From Nyssa sinensis (Eukaryota; Streptophyta; Magnoliopsida; Cornales; Nyssaceae), in assembly GCA_008638375.1 (NCBI GenBank), contig CM018041.1, positions 12,508,552 through 12,572,551 of the forward strand: 64,000 nt of DNA. The letters are read 5' to 3'. The translations under genes were made by a program, and so were the position numbers. The notes beneath the pieces are model-generated. The model was given only the letters and a program-made list of their open reading frames with translations. It ran no database searches and was not told where the DNA came from. Of this stretch, positions 24,725 to 36,243 are shown one piece after another. Every line of letters begins with the position of its first letter. Positions within the stretch are counted from its first letter, which is position 1.

Positions 24725-26397
24725 TAAATTTCTTTGTCCAGCAGCTGATTTTCTCTATTTTCTAAATTTGTTTCCAAAGTTTTGCAAGCTACTTTTTCCC
24801 ATTTTTAACCTATTTCTTTAAGTTTTTTAACCCTCTCTTTTTGGCACTTTCCCACCTATATATGGGGTGTTTTACACATCTAATTATTCTTTTAATTTCA
24901 CAAAATTTTAACATGGTTTCCTTTGTTTTCTAAGCCTTTTCCACCTAATATTCCACAACATAATCCATCACTATGAAATTAACTACAAGAATACCTCCCC
25001 TTACTCAACAAAGCATTCATACATCACTTAAAACACACAATCCACTATACATACACATATACTTTAAGTTTAAATATTACAAACTTCATGTTCATTACAA
25101 TTTTAGGACGTTTCCCATTGTTTTCACACTATACAAGATTTCTACAATTTGAATACACATGTCTTAGGGCTTATGCCCTTGTACATACAAAATATGCCCC
25201 AAGGGCCAAATATCCTCCATGGTCCATGTACCCTCCATTCTTCAAGACTTCTTCAAGTCTCAAATACTAGGAGCCTCATCTGTAATATGACATCCCATAA
25301 AGGGTTAGCACGATTACTGGTATGACAAAGTGCTAATGTAAGGAACAAAGTTAAGGCGTGGCATGTGCAAGTAGACATATATAAACTATATGCCTTTCAA
25401 TTCATTAATGCAATGCAATGACAATATGCATGACCCACACATGCAACTCTATGTCACACCCATGTCTCGCTTCACGAACTTTTCCCATTGGACATGAGTA
25501 CCAATCGATGTCTCGCTTCACGGTCTGTCCCCGTTGGATCACAAGTACTATGGCCAATTTTGGGTTTTTCACCACAGGATCTGCACCCTCATAATGCATA
25601 GCATCAAGTGCTCAACCCACACTATATTTTTAAAGATTCACACTATGGCAATATGCCTTGATTTTTCTATGCAATTTCAATGAGGCATTTTATCAAATAC
25701 ATGGTATACACCTTAAATCAAGCATCATACATAAAGTAAATCATAACTTTCAAATCACAAAACTTCTTCCACATGAACATATGTTACATACAATCAATTT
25801 AAACACATGCTGAAATTACATATTCATTATCTTAACAATTCTCAAATAACACATAATTACACAAAGCATCAATGCATTAAACAACCATATCTTCCAAAAC
25901 ACAAGATCTATTCACATGAATATAAGACACAATGTAATGAATCAAACATATATTCAAGTTCTGTCTTGATCATTTTGAAAAATTCTCAAAGAGCTCAAAG
26001 AACACACAAGCACACAAACTACCAACTCTAGGTTTTCAAAGCAACTACATCCTAAGTGACTTTCTAACAACAATTAAACATATAAATTACTCAATCAACT
26101 TACAAAAATGTAAAGAAACTCAACTCTATTCCTAACTTAGCAAAATATCATACCAAAAAGAATTTTTCTCAACCCTAGGGAGTTGTGTTCGTTGTGCAGT
26201 CAAACCAATTGGTGAGAATGTATCCTTTGACGTGGGGAACAACTTCCTAGAAGGAAGCCTTGTGAGAATCCTAGCCTAGAAATGCGTTTTGGAGGCTTGA
26301 AACTTGGAAAACCTTAGGTTTTCTTCACTTTTCTCTCCATGCACGACTTCTGCTTCTTCTCGAACCAAACTCTAAGATTTTTATCTCTAAGGGGCTG

Positions 26398-26405
26398 TAT
26401 TTATA
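26398..26405 (-). promoter_or_regulatory. TATA box of E2 3' LTR
   Basis: TATAAATA on the LTR strand, about 436 bases from the LTR start at 26834, as in related LTRs. Confidence 0.6.
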
Positions 26406-26834
26406 CTAAAGGGGCTAAGGGGTAAAAAGACCTTTTTGCCCTTAATGAGTTTGGGACCCCGTTACACTACAACCCGTCCCGAAATGCCTCAATTTGACAT
26501 TCTGCTTTAGTAAAAGTTCTTAAAATTATTTTAAATAAAAATTTTCCAAAAAATTTATTTTTTCCTATTGGTGGTTTCAACCGGACCCACCTGGGCCACC
26601 TAGGATGCTCTTTATGGTCCATTTTTCAAACTATCTCCGATTAGGCTCATATTTTTACAGGAGGTGTATTTTAACATTATAAGCATATTTATCTTCTATG
26701 GAATACTAAAATTATGTTCCTAAACATTACTTATGCCTAAATGATGCATGTATAGCGCCTTCCGACAAGCAGTGCATGAATAGTGCGCTACCAGCAAAAA
26801 CGAAAAATTTATCTTAATTTTTCAGATCTCTACA

Positions 26835-26850
26835 TCCTTCCCCCCTTAAA
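26835..26850 (-). other. Polypurine tract of E2
   Basis: On the minus strand TTTAAGGGGGGAAGGA directly precedes the 3' LTR start TGTAGAGATCTG. This is the usual plus-strand primer site of plant gypsy elements, and it fixes which LTR is the 3' one. Confidence 0.9.
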
Positions 26851-27074
26851 TAAATTTCATCCCAAAATTTTGAAATGTACCTCTTCAACAAAATTTTAGA
26901 AAAAGGAATACAAAATACGTTGTAACATGGAGACGCGCAGCCTTACCTATGGATCCTTCACCTTCCCCTTCTCCAGGCGATGTGAGATGCATTACCCTCT
27001 CCCCCCAAAGGAACCTCATCCTCCCGAGCAGACGTGCAGCGGCGTGCAGACATCCTCACACACCCTGCTAGGGT

Positions 27075-27101
27075 CTGGTTCCGATACCATCTGTAACAGC
27101 C
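27075..27101 (-). other. Cryptic LTR-end/PBS junction inside the E2 internal region
   Basis: On the minus strand the order is GGGCTGTTACA, then GA, then TGGTATCGGAACCAGA. That is what an LTR 3' edge followed by a Met-tRNA-type PBS looks like. Related, more decayed copies lie at about 47331-47358 in E3, 54530-54556 in E4 unit 1 and 62086-62112 in unit 2. It suggests the internal region was built by recombination with another element. Confidence 0.5.
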
Positions 27102-28009
27102 CACTCCACATGGCACAATGCATAATAAAATCCTCAAACATGATGGCCTATCAATGCCAATTTTTCAAATCCATCCAAGCATCATGACCCACCTCAATAT
27201 TGCAACATAACTAAAATATAAAATTCTTAATGCCCACAAGGATACCTCAAAGTCTCTCAATATATGTGATGACTATCTAACTAACCACAAATTAAGCTAT
27301 TCGATCACCAGAGTAATCCGTCATGATGTCATCAATCCATCACCTGCACCTTAATGTAATTTAATAATCCAATATTCTCCCAATACTATAATTATCCACA
27401 AGACATTAACAACATAATCTCAAAGTAAAGTCATCATCATCTACCTTAGTCTATATATATAACCAAGACTAAACATCAAGCATTTATAAAGATTAGCCTA
27501 TTAATTTCAATCATATACATATCAATTAGATATCCGAAAGTAGACAATGTAGTCTATGTATTCCAAATATGAAACCTAAGGCAATATATCAAGGTTGAAA
27601 ATCTAAAACATTAGAGAAGGTAAAAAAAAAAAAAATCCTAATTTCATCTAAGGTTATTCTAATTCATCATCATTCTAATCAATAAATCAAATAAGGTTTT
27701 AAAACAAATAGGATTCGTTGTGAAACTCTTTACCAATTTTAACTATGAATCTATAAATCTATACACACATGTATCAATACACACTGACATACTACAAAAT
27801 TAAGCATACCTTTATACATGCATTAATATCAATCCAGTCTGTATAAATATCATATTCGTAATACTGTAACCTAAGAATATTGGGTACTAACCTAGCATAG
27901 ATATATAGAATCAACAAGCAACATTTAACAGCTAACACATAGCCTACTCCATAAACATTTAAGTATAGGATCCATCCTAAGAATATACATATACATATGA
28001 GAACACAAC

Positions 28010-28145
28010 CGACCAGGTAGATAACTAGGTCCACGGCCTATCTCATAAATAACTAGGCGTACAACCTACCATATAGATAACTAGGTGTACAACTTATCTC
28101 ATAAATAACTAGGCATATAGCCTATCCATAAAATATACGGTCTAT
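28010..28145. repeat. Degenerate ~36-bp repeats in E2 internal region
   Basis: Four imperfect units built on 'ataactaggcgtacaacctatc'. The same block occurs in E4 at 57296-57440 and in shorter form in E3 near 48000-48070. Confidence 0.75.
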
Positions 28146-28333
28146 CATATAGGTATGTGTTTCTAATCTTAATCAACCACTATATCAAACAAATCACATG
28201 CTCCTAGTCAATCGGGAAATCAAGTATAGTGTATAACCGCGCATACCATTGCAACAAGTGCACATAAAACATACCACCAAACTAGCCCAAATAACTTAAG
28301 GTCTAAACTTTTCCCGCTGTCTCTAGGTATTCG

Positions 28334-28593
28334 AACCTATGCTTTGATACCACGTTATCAAAGCCTACACACTACATAATGTTTACAAAAATTTTCAAAT
28401 TATGCATCGTGGTCTCATTGTGTTCAACAATACCCTACGGTCCCTAAGTATTCGAACCTAAGCTCTGATACCATGTTATCAAAGCCTACACACTACACAA
28501 TGTTTACAAAAAATTTTAAATTATGCATCGTGGTCCCATTGTGTTCAACAACACCCTACGGTCCCTAAGTATTAGAACCTAAGCTCTGATACC
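28334..28593 (-). repeat. Primer binding site in three tandem 121-bp units
   Basis: PBS-like AACCTAnGCTnTGATACC (plus strand) occurs at 28334, 28455 and 28576, spaced exactly 121 bases each time. The spacer ('atcaaagcctacacactaca...gtgttcaacaa') is repeated too. Only the last copy, 28576-28593, abuts the 5' LTR and should be the working primer site. The minus-strand form is GGTATCAGAGCTTAGGTT. Confidence 0.88.
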
Positions 28594-29882
28594 GTGTTGT
28601 TACGCCCTGAATTTTCATAAACCCGGGGAGTGAGTGAAATGAAATAAGAACAAGAAATGAAAGACCATTAAAATGGTTTCAGTTGATTATGCATTTATTC
28701 CCCCATGATTCCCCAAGATTTGAAATGAAAATTTGCTATTAGACTTAACCAAAATGGTTTCCTAATGTCACTTCAACATCCCTCCTAATCAATAGTCAAA
28801 ATAAGTTTAAGTCATGTTAAAAAATGACCTCCAAGATAGGCCAAAACATCTCTAAAAATGTCTTGGAATAATGATCCAAATGGGTCCCAAAGGTCCTAAG
28901 ACATAGGCCAAGAATAGGTCAAAAATTCCACCTAAGGTAGTCTAAGGAAGTAGCCAAACATGGCCCATAAGAATGGCTAAACATGGCCCAAAAGGATGAC
29001 CAAAAATGGCCCAAAAGGGTGGCCAAACATGGCCGAAGGATTGTGTAGAGACCTGAAAAATGGGGATAATTTTTTTTATTATACTATTTTAATTATTTAA
29101 TTATTTGTTTATTTTAGTTTTATTCAAGTTAGATTATGGGAATTATGTGAAAATAAATAAGGCATTAACAGGGACCCAATGTTGGCAGAATAAATTCCCG
29201 GCTTTACCGGCATATTTTAATTTAATATTTTATAGAATAAAATATTAAACCGATACAGCGGAAATAATTATGATGTCGAGTCTTCATAGATTAATATTTT
29301 ATGAAATAAAATATTAAAACGGCAATAAATAAAACACATAAATATATTGGATTTTGTATATATATATAGATATATATAGAATATTATAACCAAGGAAGCT
29401 TCGAGGAAGCTGCTGGGGAAAAACGGGAGGAAATGAAAAAGAGAAAGTCGTGCAACCGTGTGTGTGTGTGTGTCGGTGGGTGTACTGGAAGGTCTGATAT
29501 TATATACATATAATATATAATTAGGTCTTGATGTAATTGAAAGGAGAGAAATGAAAGGGAGAGAAACCGTGGGCGTCCAAAAGGGGAGTGGTGGTTTCGG
29601 GCCAGAGAGAGAAAGAGAGAAAGTCGGTGGGGAACCGATCGAGAAGAGAAAGAGGGAAGAGAGAGAGCAGCCGAGAGAGGGAGAAAGAAATTGGAGTAGC
29701 AGGAGCTGCTGTTGGAGGACTCGATTCGGTTCTTGAGACAGATCAGAACAGGGAGAGATTGATGGAGTTGGATAGCGCTTCGATGAACAGGGATGATGCG
29801 TCCAACTGCGGTAACAAGGCTGACAAGCGATCTGATGCTCTGGGAAAACATGGAGACAATAACTTGGTCGTTGAGTTGGACT

Positions 29883-30032
29883 TCTAAGCTGAGGTCTCTG
29901 CGGCTAAGTCGATCTGTCGGATTAAATCCGAGCATATTGGATTTTTTGATTCGGGCGTATCCGTGTTTGGAGGTGATCGATGTGCGTATTGGTGAAATGT
30001 TGGAGACAATTGCGGCAAGAAAAGGCAGGAAT
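29883..30032 (+). pseudogene. Probable captured F-box/LRR protein fragment
   Basis: Fifty codons read SKLRSLRLSRSVGLNPS, then ILDFLIRAYPCLEVIDV, then GEMLETIAARKG. The pattern LxxLxLSRxxGL...LxxLxRACPxLExxDV matches leucine-rich repeats of plant F-box/LRR (FBL3-like) proteins, which act as SCF ubiquitin-ligase substrate receptors. Only about one and a half repeats are present, with no F-box and no start, so it is a fragment. It lies about 840 bases into the LTR, sense to it. The identification rests on motif recognition only; other LRR proteins are possible. A neighbouring frame (29762-29886) also looks coding-like but is not recognised. Confidence 0.5.
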
Positions 30033-30799
30033 TAGAGATACAAAGGCCGATTCAGGAGAAGCTCTACAACAGGTATATATATATATATTTGTGTGTGTAA
30101 CGGTGATGGATTATTGTTATGGCATTGTGGGATCCAGGCGATGGATTCAGATGTAGCTCGGAAGTGCGTGTGGATGGTGCGGTGGGGGGCGATGACAGTG
30201 CTGCGATAGAAATATATGTATATATATATATGTGTGTGTTTGTGTGTATAGCAGTGTAGAGAGGGGTCTGATTCACATAAGGAGTTGCCGGTATTGTAAG
30301 CTGTTTGGTTTGCAGTTGGGAGATACAGAAGAAACCCAACCCTCGGCGTAGCCGCGGATAATGTCCACCGAATTAGATGAATTGCGTGTGATGTTGCAGC
30401 AGTAGTGAATGGCTTCTAAGGGAGGCACGGTTTATCAGAGAAAATGGAAGAGTTGTGGTAGTGCATCAGATGTTTATATATCTATATACGTGCACATATA
30501 TTTATGTATTTGTGTAGCGGTGTAGTAGGTGGTCTGTATGTATATGTGTGTGTGTTTGTGAAGCAGTGCAAGGGGGGACGGAAATGCAGTGATTGTTGAA
30601 TGGGTATTGGCAATGGAAGGAGTGATTAACTGAGGGACTTGGCTGTCAATAGAGTTGGTTAGAAGAGTTGTAATTGGCGGCTTGGGATTTGATTAATCAC
30701 TCTAAACAGCAGTACAGAGCAAGAGAATGGGGTTTCCTCTGTTTCTGCCGTTTTCAGTTGAGAACAGGGGTTGTTTATGGAGATTGTTCTGAATAATCG

Positions 30800-31114
30800 G
30801 TGGAGATGGCTCACTCAATTTCAAGTAGAAAAGTTATTGTCCGTTCATCTAGAGGGTTGATTGAGCCTGGAACTTTATTTGAAAACTTAATGGCCATCCT
30901 TTGGGATGTTGTTACCCGTTTTGATGGCACGGTGAGGAATGTATGTAGTAATTCGATTATCCAATTTGAGTATGGGGTTAAGGCTAGAATTAAACCCCAG
31001 AGTTTCTTCGCTATTGGCGAACCTGTTAGTGTGTTGGGTGCAACTGCTATGTCGAATCCTGCATATAAGGCAGTTCTTGATTCTCCTCCGTGTAACAATT
31101 TGTCATGGGAAATC
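30800..31114 (+). pseudogene. Captured fragment of Pol IV/V largest subunit (NRPD1/NRPE1 type)
   Basis: About 105 codons run in one frame without a stop. Landmarks are MAHSISSRKVIVRSSRG, EPGTLFENLMAIL, FDGTVRNVCSNSIIQFEYG, GEPVSVLGATAMSNP and AYKAVLDSPP. These correspond to the region of multisubunit RNA polymerase largest subunits leading to the trigger loop (Pol II: [21 protein letters not shown] and GEMVGVLAAQSIGEP). The variants GTVRN and ATAMSNPAYKAVLDS are typical of the plant Pol IV/V subunits, and I think NRPE1 (Pol V) is the closer one. Similarity stops after SWEI; what follows (to 31336) is unrelated. It has none of the catalytic DFDGD region, so it is a fragment. It is sense to the LTR. 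The same fragment, shorter, is in both E4 LTRs. Confidence 0.82.
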
Positions 31115-31609
31115 TGTTCAACGGGTTGCTGCTGTAGTTGGCAAAATGGGATCCGGACAGCAGGACTAGCAGGGAACACTGACGGGAAAGGAGAAGGCGA
31201 TTCGATATCCTCGACGGATACGGTACGAGGGTTGAGTTGTTCACTGACTGGTTCACTGACTGGTGGACACAGCTTTCTAGGGTTGAGACACACCCTAGTC
31301 AGGTATGATATTTTGCTAAGTAAGGAATATAATTAAGTTAGGAACGATTTCCATGTTGACAGAATGAAGCATGTGTTCATTTAATACTAGAAAATCATAT
31401 AGGGAATACTTGCTTTAGAACAGAACCTAAAGTTGATCGATTCGGCACATGTATGCTTTCCTGTTATTTCGTAGAAATATGACTTGTTTTGTATGTTAGT
31501 ACAGTTTGTGGTCAGCATATCTTTTTTGTGAGTTATTTAGATATGGATATGTGATTTGAGTACCTAGTTACGTTGATTTGGCACTGTATTATGTTCATGT
31601 GAAAGTGTT

Positions 31610-31840
31610 TTTATTATTCCGATGTGGTGACTTCTATTATTCGGATGTTGTGGATTCTATTATTCAGATGCGGGTTTATCATTAAGATGTTGTGACTTTT
31701 ATTATTCGGATGTTATGGATTTTATTATTCAGATGTTGTGGCTTTTGTTATTCGGATACTATGGATTTTATTATTCGGACGTTGTGGCTTTTATTATTCG
31801 GACGTTGTGGCTTTTATTATTCATATGTTGTGGGTTGAGC
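31610..31840 (+). repeat. 23-bp tandem array in the LTR
   Basis: Nine or so diverged units of 'attattcggatgttgtggctttt', two adjacent ones identical (around 31765-31815). It sits directly before the 41-bp array. Confidence 0.8.
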
Positions 31841-31860
31841 ACGTGGTGCTGTGTATTAAT

Positions 31861-32054
31861 CGGATGTGTTCCGTGAATGAGCATTGGTACCCAGTTTCCA
31901 TCGGATGCGTTCCGTAAACGGGGGTTGGTACCCAGTTTCCATCGGATGTGTTCCGTAAACGGGGGTTGGTACCCAGTTTCCATCGGATGTGTTCCGTAAA
32001 CGGGAGTTGGTACCCAGTTTCCATCGGATGTGTTCCGTAAACGGGGGATGTTAC
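31861..32054 (+). repeat. 41-bp tandem array split by a nested LTR
   Basis: Units start at 31861, 31902, 31943, 31984 and 32025 with 'cggatgtgttccgt' and include 'ggtacccagtttccat'. The fifth unit is interrupted at 32055 by a solo LTR and continues at 35134-35144, followed by a partial sixth unit at 35145. ORFs reading METGYQ- repeats are products of this array. Confidence 0.92.
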
Positions 32055-35000
32055 TGTAATAACCCGGAAAATTTTTTTTTTTATATAAAAATTTTTCGTT
32101 GGTTATTAAATATTTTTTTTATATTAATTATTATTATTATTATTATTATTATGATAATGGTAATGTGTATGCGTATATATATATATATGTGTATATATAT
32201 ATAATTTAAATTTTTGTTGGTGTATATATGTGTGTGCATATGAGTATGTGTACTTAAATGTGTAAATATATATGTGAATATATATATATATATATATATG
32301 TGTATAGAACAGTGTGTATGTGTGTGTGCCGTGTAGGTGCAAGTGTGGAGTGTTATACACTCAAAGGGAGGTGGTGTGTGGCAGTGGGTGTGTAAGGGGG
32401 TTAGGTGAGTGCATGAGTGGGGTTTTGTAGGTATACATAAGTGAAGAGAGTGGGGAGGGGCAGATCTGTCGTGGGGATTAGAGAGAGAGAGAGATATAGA
32501 GAGAGAAAGTGAAGAGAAAAAGGGAGTTGGTCTCGGGTGAGAGAGAAGAAGAAGGAAAGAAAGGTTGAGGAGATAAGGAAGAGAAGTGGAGGCTGAGAAA
32601 CGGAGGCAAGGCAAGGGGGAGACACCATTGTTGAGGTAAGCACCTCAACCCATTTGCCTTCTCTCTCTAGAAACCGAATATATGTGCACCATCTGTTTTG
32701 TGACATATTGTTGATTTAAATTCCTAGGTCTTATAGGATATGAAAAATGGGAAACAACACCACAAGAATGGGCTAAAATGGGTGAGAGATGAGAGAGGAA
32801 AAGTGGGTGACAGGTAGGGACGATAATCGGTTGGCTAGGAGAAAAGTGTTTAAAACCATGTTTGGTTGTTGGGAAGATGATCCCCATGAGTGCAGGAACC
32901 CATTGGGTTAGAGAGGGAGTCCAAACAGTGACCAACCAGTCACGGAAATGAAGAAGAAAGGTTGGCCGGAGAGTTGACCGAGGGTTTGACCCTCTATTTC
33001 GCGGAGATGGAGAGGGTTTTGAGAGAAATGGAGGTTGGGGATGTGATCTACGTGAAAAAGGGGAGAAAATGGCATTTTGAAACCTTGAGAATCTCACCGG
33101 AAAAGTTCGCCGGCGCCGGAGAAGGCGCCGGAACCCTACTGGGTCATCGCCGGAAAAACGGGGAAGAAGGGGGGCCACCGGGTCGGGCTTGGGCCGAACC
33201 ACCCTGCCACGTGTCGCATTCTGTTTTAAATTAAAAAGGGGAATGGGGGTGTTTGGCAACGGGGATGAGAAATTGAAATTGGAAAATTAAATTGGAGACA
33301 GGGATATCCTATCCCAGTTTTAGTCCTATCCCCTGTTTGGTTAACTTGATTTAGAATAACAAATTAAACTAGTTTTAATTTGGATCTTTTGGAATTAGAA
33401 CCTTTTGGAATTTGAACCTTTTAGAATTTGAACCTTACCCTGAACTTTCGGAAATTACAAATTGACCCCCCAACTGTTAGAAATTACACTTTGACCCACC
33501 TGATTAAATTATTAATAAAATATTAATTAAATTAATTAATTAATTGTTTAATTAAATTAATTAATTAATTATTTAATTAAATTAATTAAATATTCAAAAA
33601 CACCCCGGAGTCCAAATGGGACAAGTCATTAGTGTATTTTGACTATCTCGACCATTCCGAGACCAATGGTGAGGTCCGTTTTATGAGATGGAGTCCCAAA
33701 AAATAAAAGACCCGTAGTAACCCTTAAAATTACCAAAATGCCCCTAACTTGAAACACTGTCAAATGAACTCTGAATTAGGTAAACAAATAGTGAAACTTT
33801 ATTATCTCGAGCATTCCGGATTCAACCGTGGGGTCCGATTTGTGAAAAGAGGTCACAAAATGTAGGGACCCATGTAAGGTGCAAAATGACTGTTTTGCCC
33901 TCTTGAACCCAGGTGTCCGAATTGAACTCTACGAAAACCCAAACTTAGTTTCTTCGACGTCCCGGACTCAATAGTGGAGTTTAAATTAGCAAAGTAGAAA
34001 CTTATGAATTAAAAACATAAAATTTGATGAATAGCATAATTCAAATGACAATGAACTGAATCTCATGTTATGATTTTAGGAACACGAGAGGGCAAGGAGA
34101 AGGTGATCTGACCTTCGGCATTCTCACTGTGATTCTACCATACTTCGAGTACACCTTCTTGAGTTGAGATCGATTATCAGGTACGATATATTGTGCTAAG
34201 TAAGAAATATAATTGAGATTAGGAATACTTGCTTTGTTGCATTGATTGTTCACATGTTTGCCTGAGTGTTCACATGCTTATGTGCTACGTGCTATCTTGT
34301 TAAGTTGGATGATGATTATGGGTATATCGCATGTGTTAGTGTGGTGTGTGAATTATATGCTTTGAAGAACTGTTGATATTATGAATTGTGTACTTGAAAG
34401 CATGCTTTATGTATGAATGAGATGCATTATTGAGATTACATTGTGACATGATGAGATCAGAGCATATTGGCATAGTGTAATTCCTTGGACATGGTGTGGG
34501 TAAGCACTTGGTGCTTTGCATTATGAGGGTGCAGATCCTGTGGTGAAAAACCCAAAATCGGCCAATAGGTACTTGCCTGCCTGACGGATTCCGGACCGTG
34601 AAGCGAGACATACGCGGCGGTACTCATGCCAGCGGAGAATGACCGTATCATGAGACATGGGTGGCATAGAGTTGCATGGGTGTGTCACGCATACTGCTCA
34701 TATACTGCATATTGTTTATATGCTGCCATCATAATATCGAATGCCATATAGAAATAACTGTACACTTGCACATGCCACGACCTTAGTTCTGTTTCTTGCA
34801 TTAGCATTATATTGTACCAACATGTTGAGCTGACCCCTTTAGTGGGGCAAACATTTCAGATGATGTCCCAGCTGTACGAGACGCGGAGATGAACTGATTA
34901 GGGACAATGTTAGGCCCAAGGGGCGCTTTTGATATTGTGTAAGGGCATAAGCCCGTGACTGTATTTTATTTTGTAAGTGGTGAAGAAATGGACCAGACCT

Positions 35001-35128
35001 TATGTATTTATCCGAACAGTATGTAGAATGTATGTAATCGTCCTTAATTATCTTTTATTCCTTTATTATTTTATTTTCTTTTGTCTCGTTACTCGCGCCT
35101 CGGGTTCGCTGGAATTCGGGGCGTGACA
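32055..35128 (+). mobile_element. Solo LTR nested in the 41-bp array, TSD GTTAC
   Basis: Starts TGTAATAACCCGGAAAATTT and ends AATTCGGGGCGTGACA, 3074 bp, with perfect flanks GTTAC (32050-32054, 35129-35133). Same family as the minus-strand solo LTR at 10280-13310: same ends, length and internal order ((ATT)n at 32128-32151, TA/TG microsatellites at 32170-32330, AG-rich zone 32480-32560, core block 34500-34740). No PBS or PPT is attached. The 204-codon antisense ORF at 32645-33259 is LTR sequence, not a gene. Confidence 0.94.
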
Positions 35129-36243
35129 GTTACCCAGTGTCCATCGGATGTGTTCCGTGATTGAGACATGGGTGTGATATTGAGTTGCGTGGGTGAGTCG
35201 CGCGTATTTTCATTGCATCAGGGTGTGGTATAGAGTTGACATGATGCGGCGTTGAGTTGCGTGGGTGAGTCACGCGTATTTTCATTACATCAGGGTGTGG
35301 CATAGAGATGACATGATGACATAGAGTTGACATGGATGTGGCATAGAGTTTGCGTGGGTGCATTATGCGCGCTGTTATCATATTGCATGGACATGGGAAT
35401 ACTTGCTGTTATATTGTTTGAATGATTGGATGACATTTGGATTACTGCTGTTACATTATTTGGATGATTTGGATGATATGTGGATTACTACCGTTACATT
35501 ATTAGGATGATTGGGATATAATGTGGATTATTCCTATTGCGTTGTTTGAGTAATCTAGAAGGCATGTGGATTATTGTCATTACACTGCTAGGATGATTTA
35601 TAAAGCATGTAGATATAAATGCACACTTGCACACGCCATACCTTACTTGGATGCAACATGCATATTGCCATCATATTGTATAAATGGTTAGGGAGGCATG
35701 TAGAAATGAATGTACACTTGCACACGCCACGCCTTGATTTTGTTCCTTGCATTAGCATTATATCATTCCAGCATGTTGGCGCTGACCCATTCGTGGGCAC
35801 AGGTTCCAGGTAAAGCTCCTGGTACGTGGGACTAGAAGAGGTCTTGGAGGAAAGAGAGGAAATGAAATTTGGAAGAGTATATAGCACTTGGGGTGTACTT
35901 TTGTAATATAGGGGCTTAAGCCCAAACTGTATGTAGGAGATAACTGTTGAGTGTATCTTATATGTATATATGTTAAAGGAAAAGAATGCGTATTTAATTT
36001 TCATGAATTGTGGCCATCGAGTGAGGATGGATTGTGATGTGTTTGTATATATATAATGTATTGTGATTATCAGGGGGAAAAAGGCCCGAAAAACAGAGGA
36101 GGTTCTGCCGAAATTTTTTGAAAATTAAAGAACTCTATCTAATTTGTCGTAAATTCGTAAATCTAATTAATTACCTTTCATTTTATTTACTTTCTGTTCG
36201 TCAGTCGCACCTCGGGTTTCGGTCAGAAATTCGGGGCGTGACA
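35129..36243 (+). other. Right part of the capture-family solo LTR
   Basis: Resumes after the nested LTR. It contains three versions of 'gagttgcgtgggtgagtcgcgcgt' (35180-35370), a run of diverged 'ggatgatttggatgatatgtggattac' units (35410-35580), a block with 'gcacacgccacgcctt', and the conserved LTR end 36120-36243. No gene. Confidence 0.7.

Larger units (their letters stand above)
22720..26834 (-). mobile_element. 3' LTR of E2
   Basis: Plus strand reads TGTCATGCCCCAAATTTTC...TTTTTCAGATCTCTACA. Without the 1322-bp MITE at 23403 it is about 2.79 kb. It carries the palindrome array (23070-23205), GC-rich patch (23210-23340), core block (25405-25620) and TATA box (26398). Confidence 0.9.
26851..28333 (-). 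other. E2 internal region, no gag or pol
   Basis: About 1.5 kb of non-coding internal DNA shared in part with E3 (from 47102) and E4 (from 54302). It holds an internal LTR/PBS-like junction at 27075-27101 and a degenerate repeat block at 28010-28145. An 86-codon plus-strand ORF (26927-27187) is antisense and recurs in broken form in E3, so it is not taken as a gene. Confidence 0.7.
29044..36243 (+). mobile_element. Solo LTR carrying captured host gene fragments, TSD GATTG
   Basis: Starts TGTAGAGACCTGAAAAAT and ends AATTCGGGGCGTGACA. Flanks GATTG (29039-29043, 36244-36248) match perfectly. It contains a nested solo LTR (32055-35128), so its own length is about 4.1 kb. The right end (36120-36243) is very similar, in reverse complement, to 50473-50600, so it is the same family as the E4 LTRs. 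Inside, in LTR-sense orientation, lie a probable F-box/LRR gene fragment and an NRPD1/NRPE1-type fragment, then two tandem arrays (31610-31840 and 31861-32054). Confidence 0.93.

Noticed and set aside
29384..29935. 183-codon minus-strand ORF in the capture-family LTR
   Set aside because: It is the antisense of the LTR stretch holding the F-box/LRR-like fragment, rich in Ser/Leu/Pro from GA-rich DNA, with no domain.
30811..31293. 160-codon minus-strand ORF
   Set aside because: A shadow of the NRPE1-type fragment, whose plus-strand frame has the real family motifs.
31861..32054. Possible CRISPR-like array (41-bp units)
   Set aside because: Units are directly abutting with no unique spacers, in plant LTR DNA. 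It is an ordinary tandem repeat.
32645..33259. 204-codon minus-strand ORF in the nested solo LTR
   Set aside because: Basic Arg/Pro/Ser-rich frame with no domain, antisense to the LTR. The homologous stretch of the 10280 LTR does not keep it open over that length.
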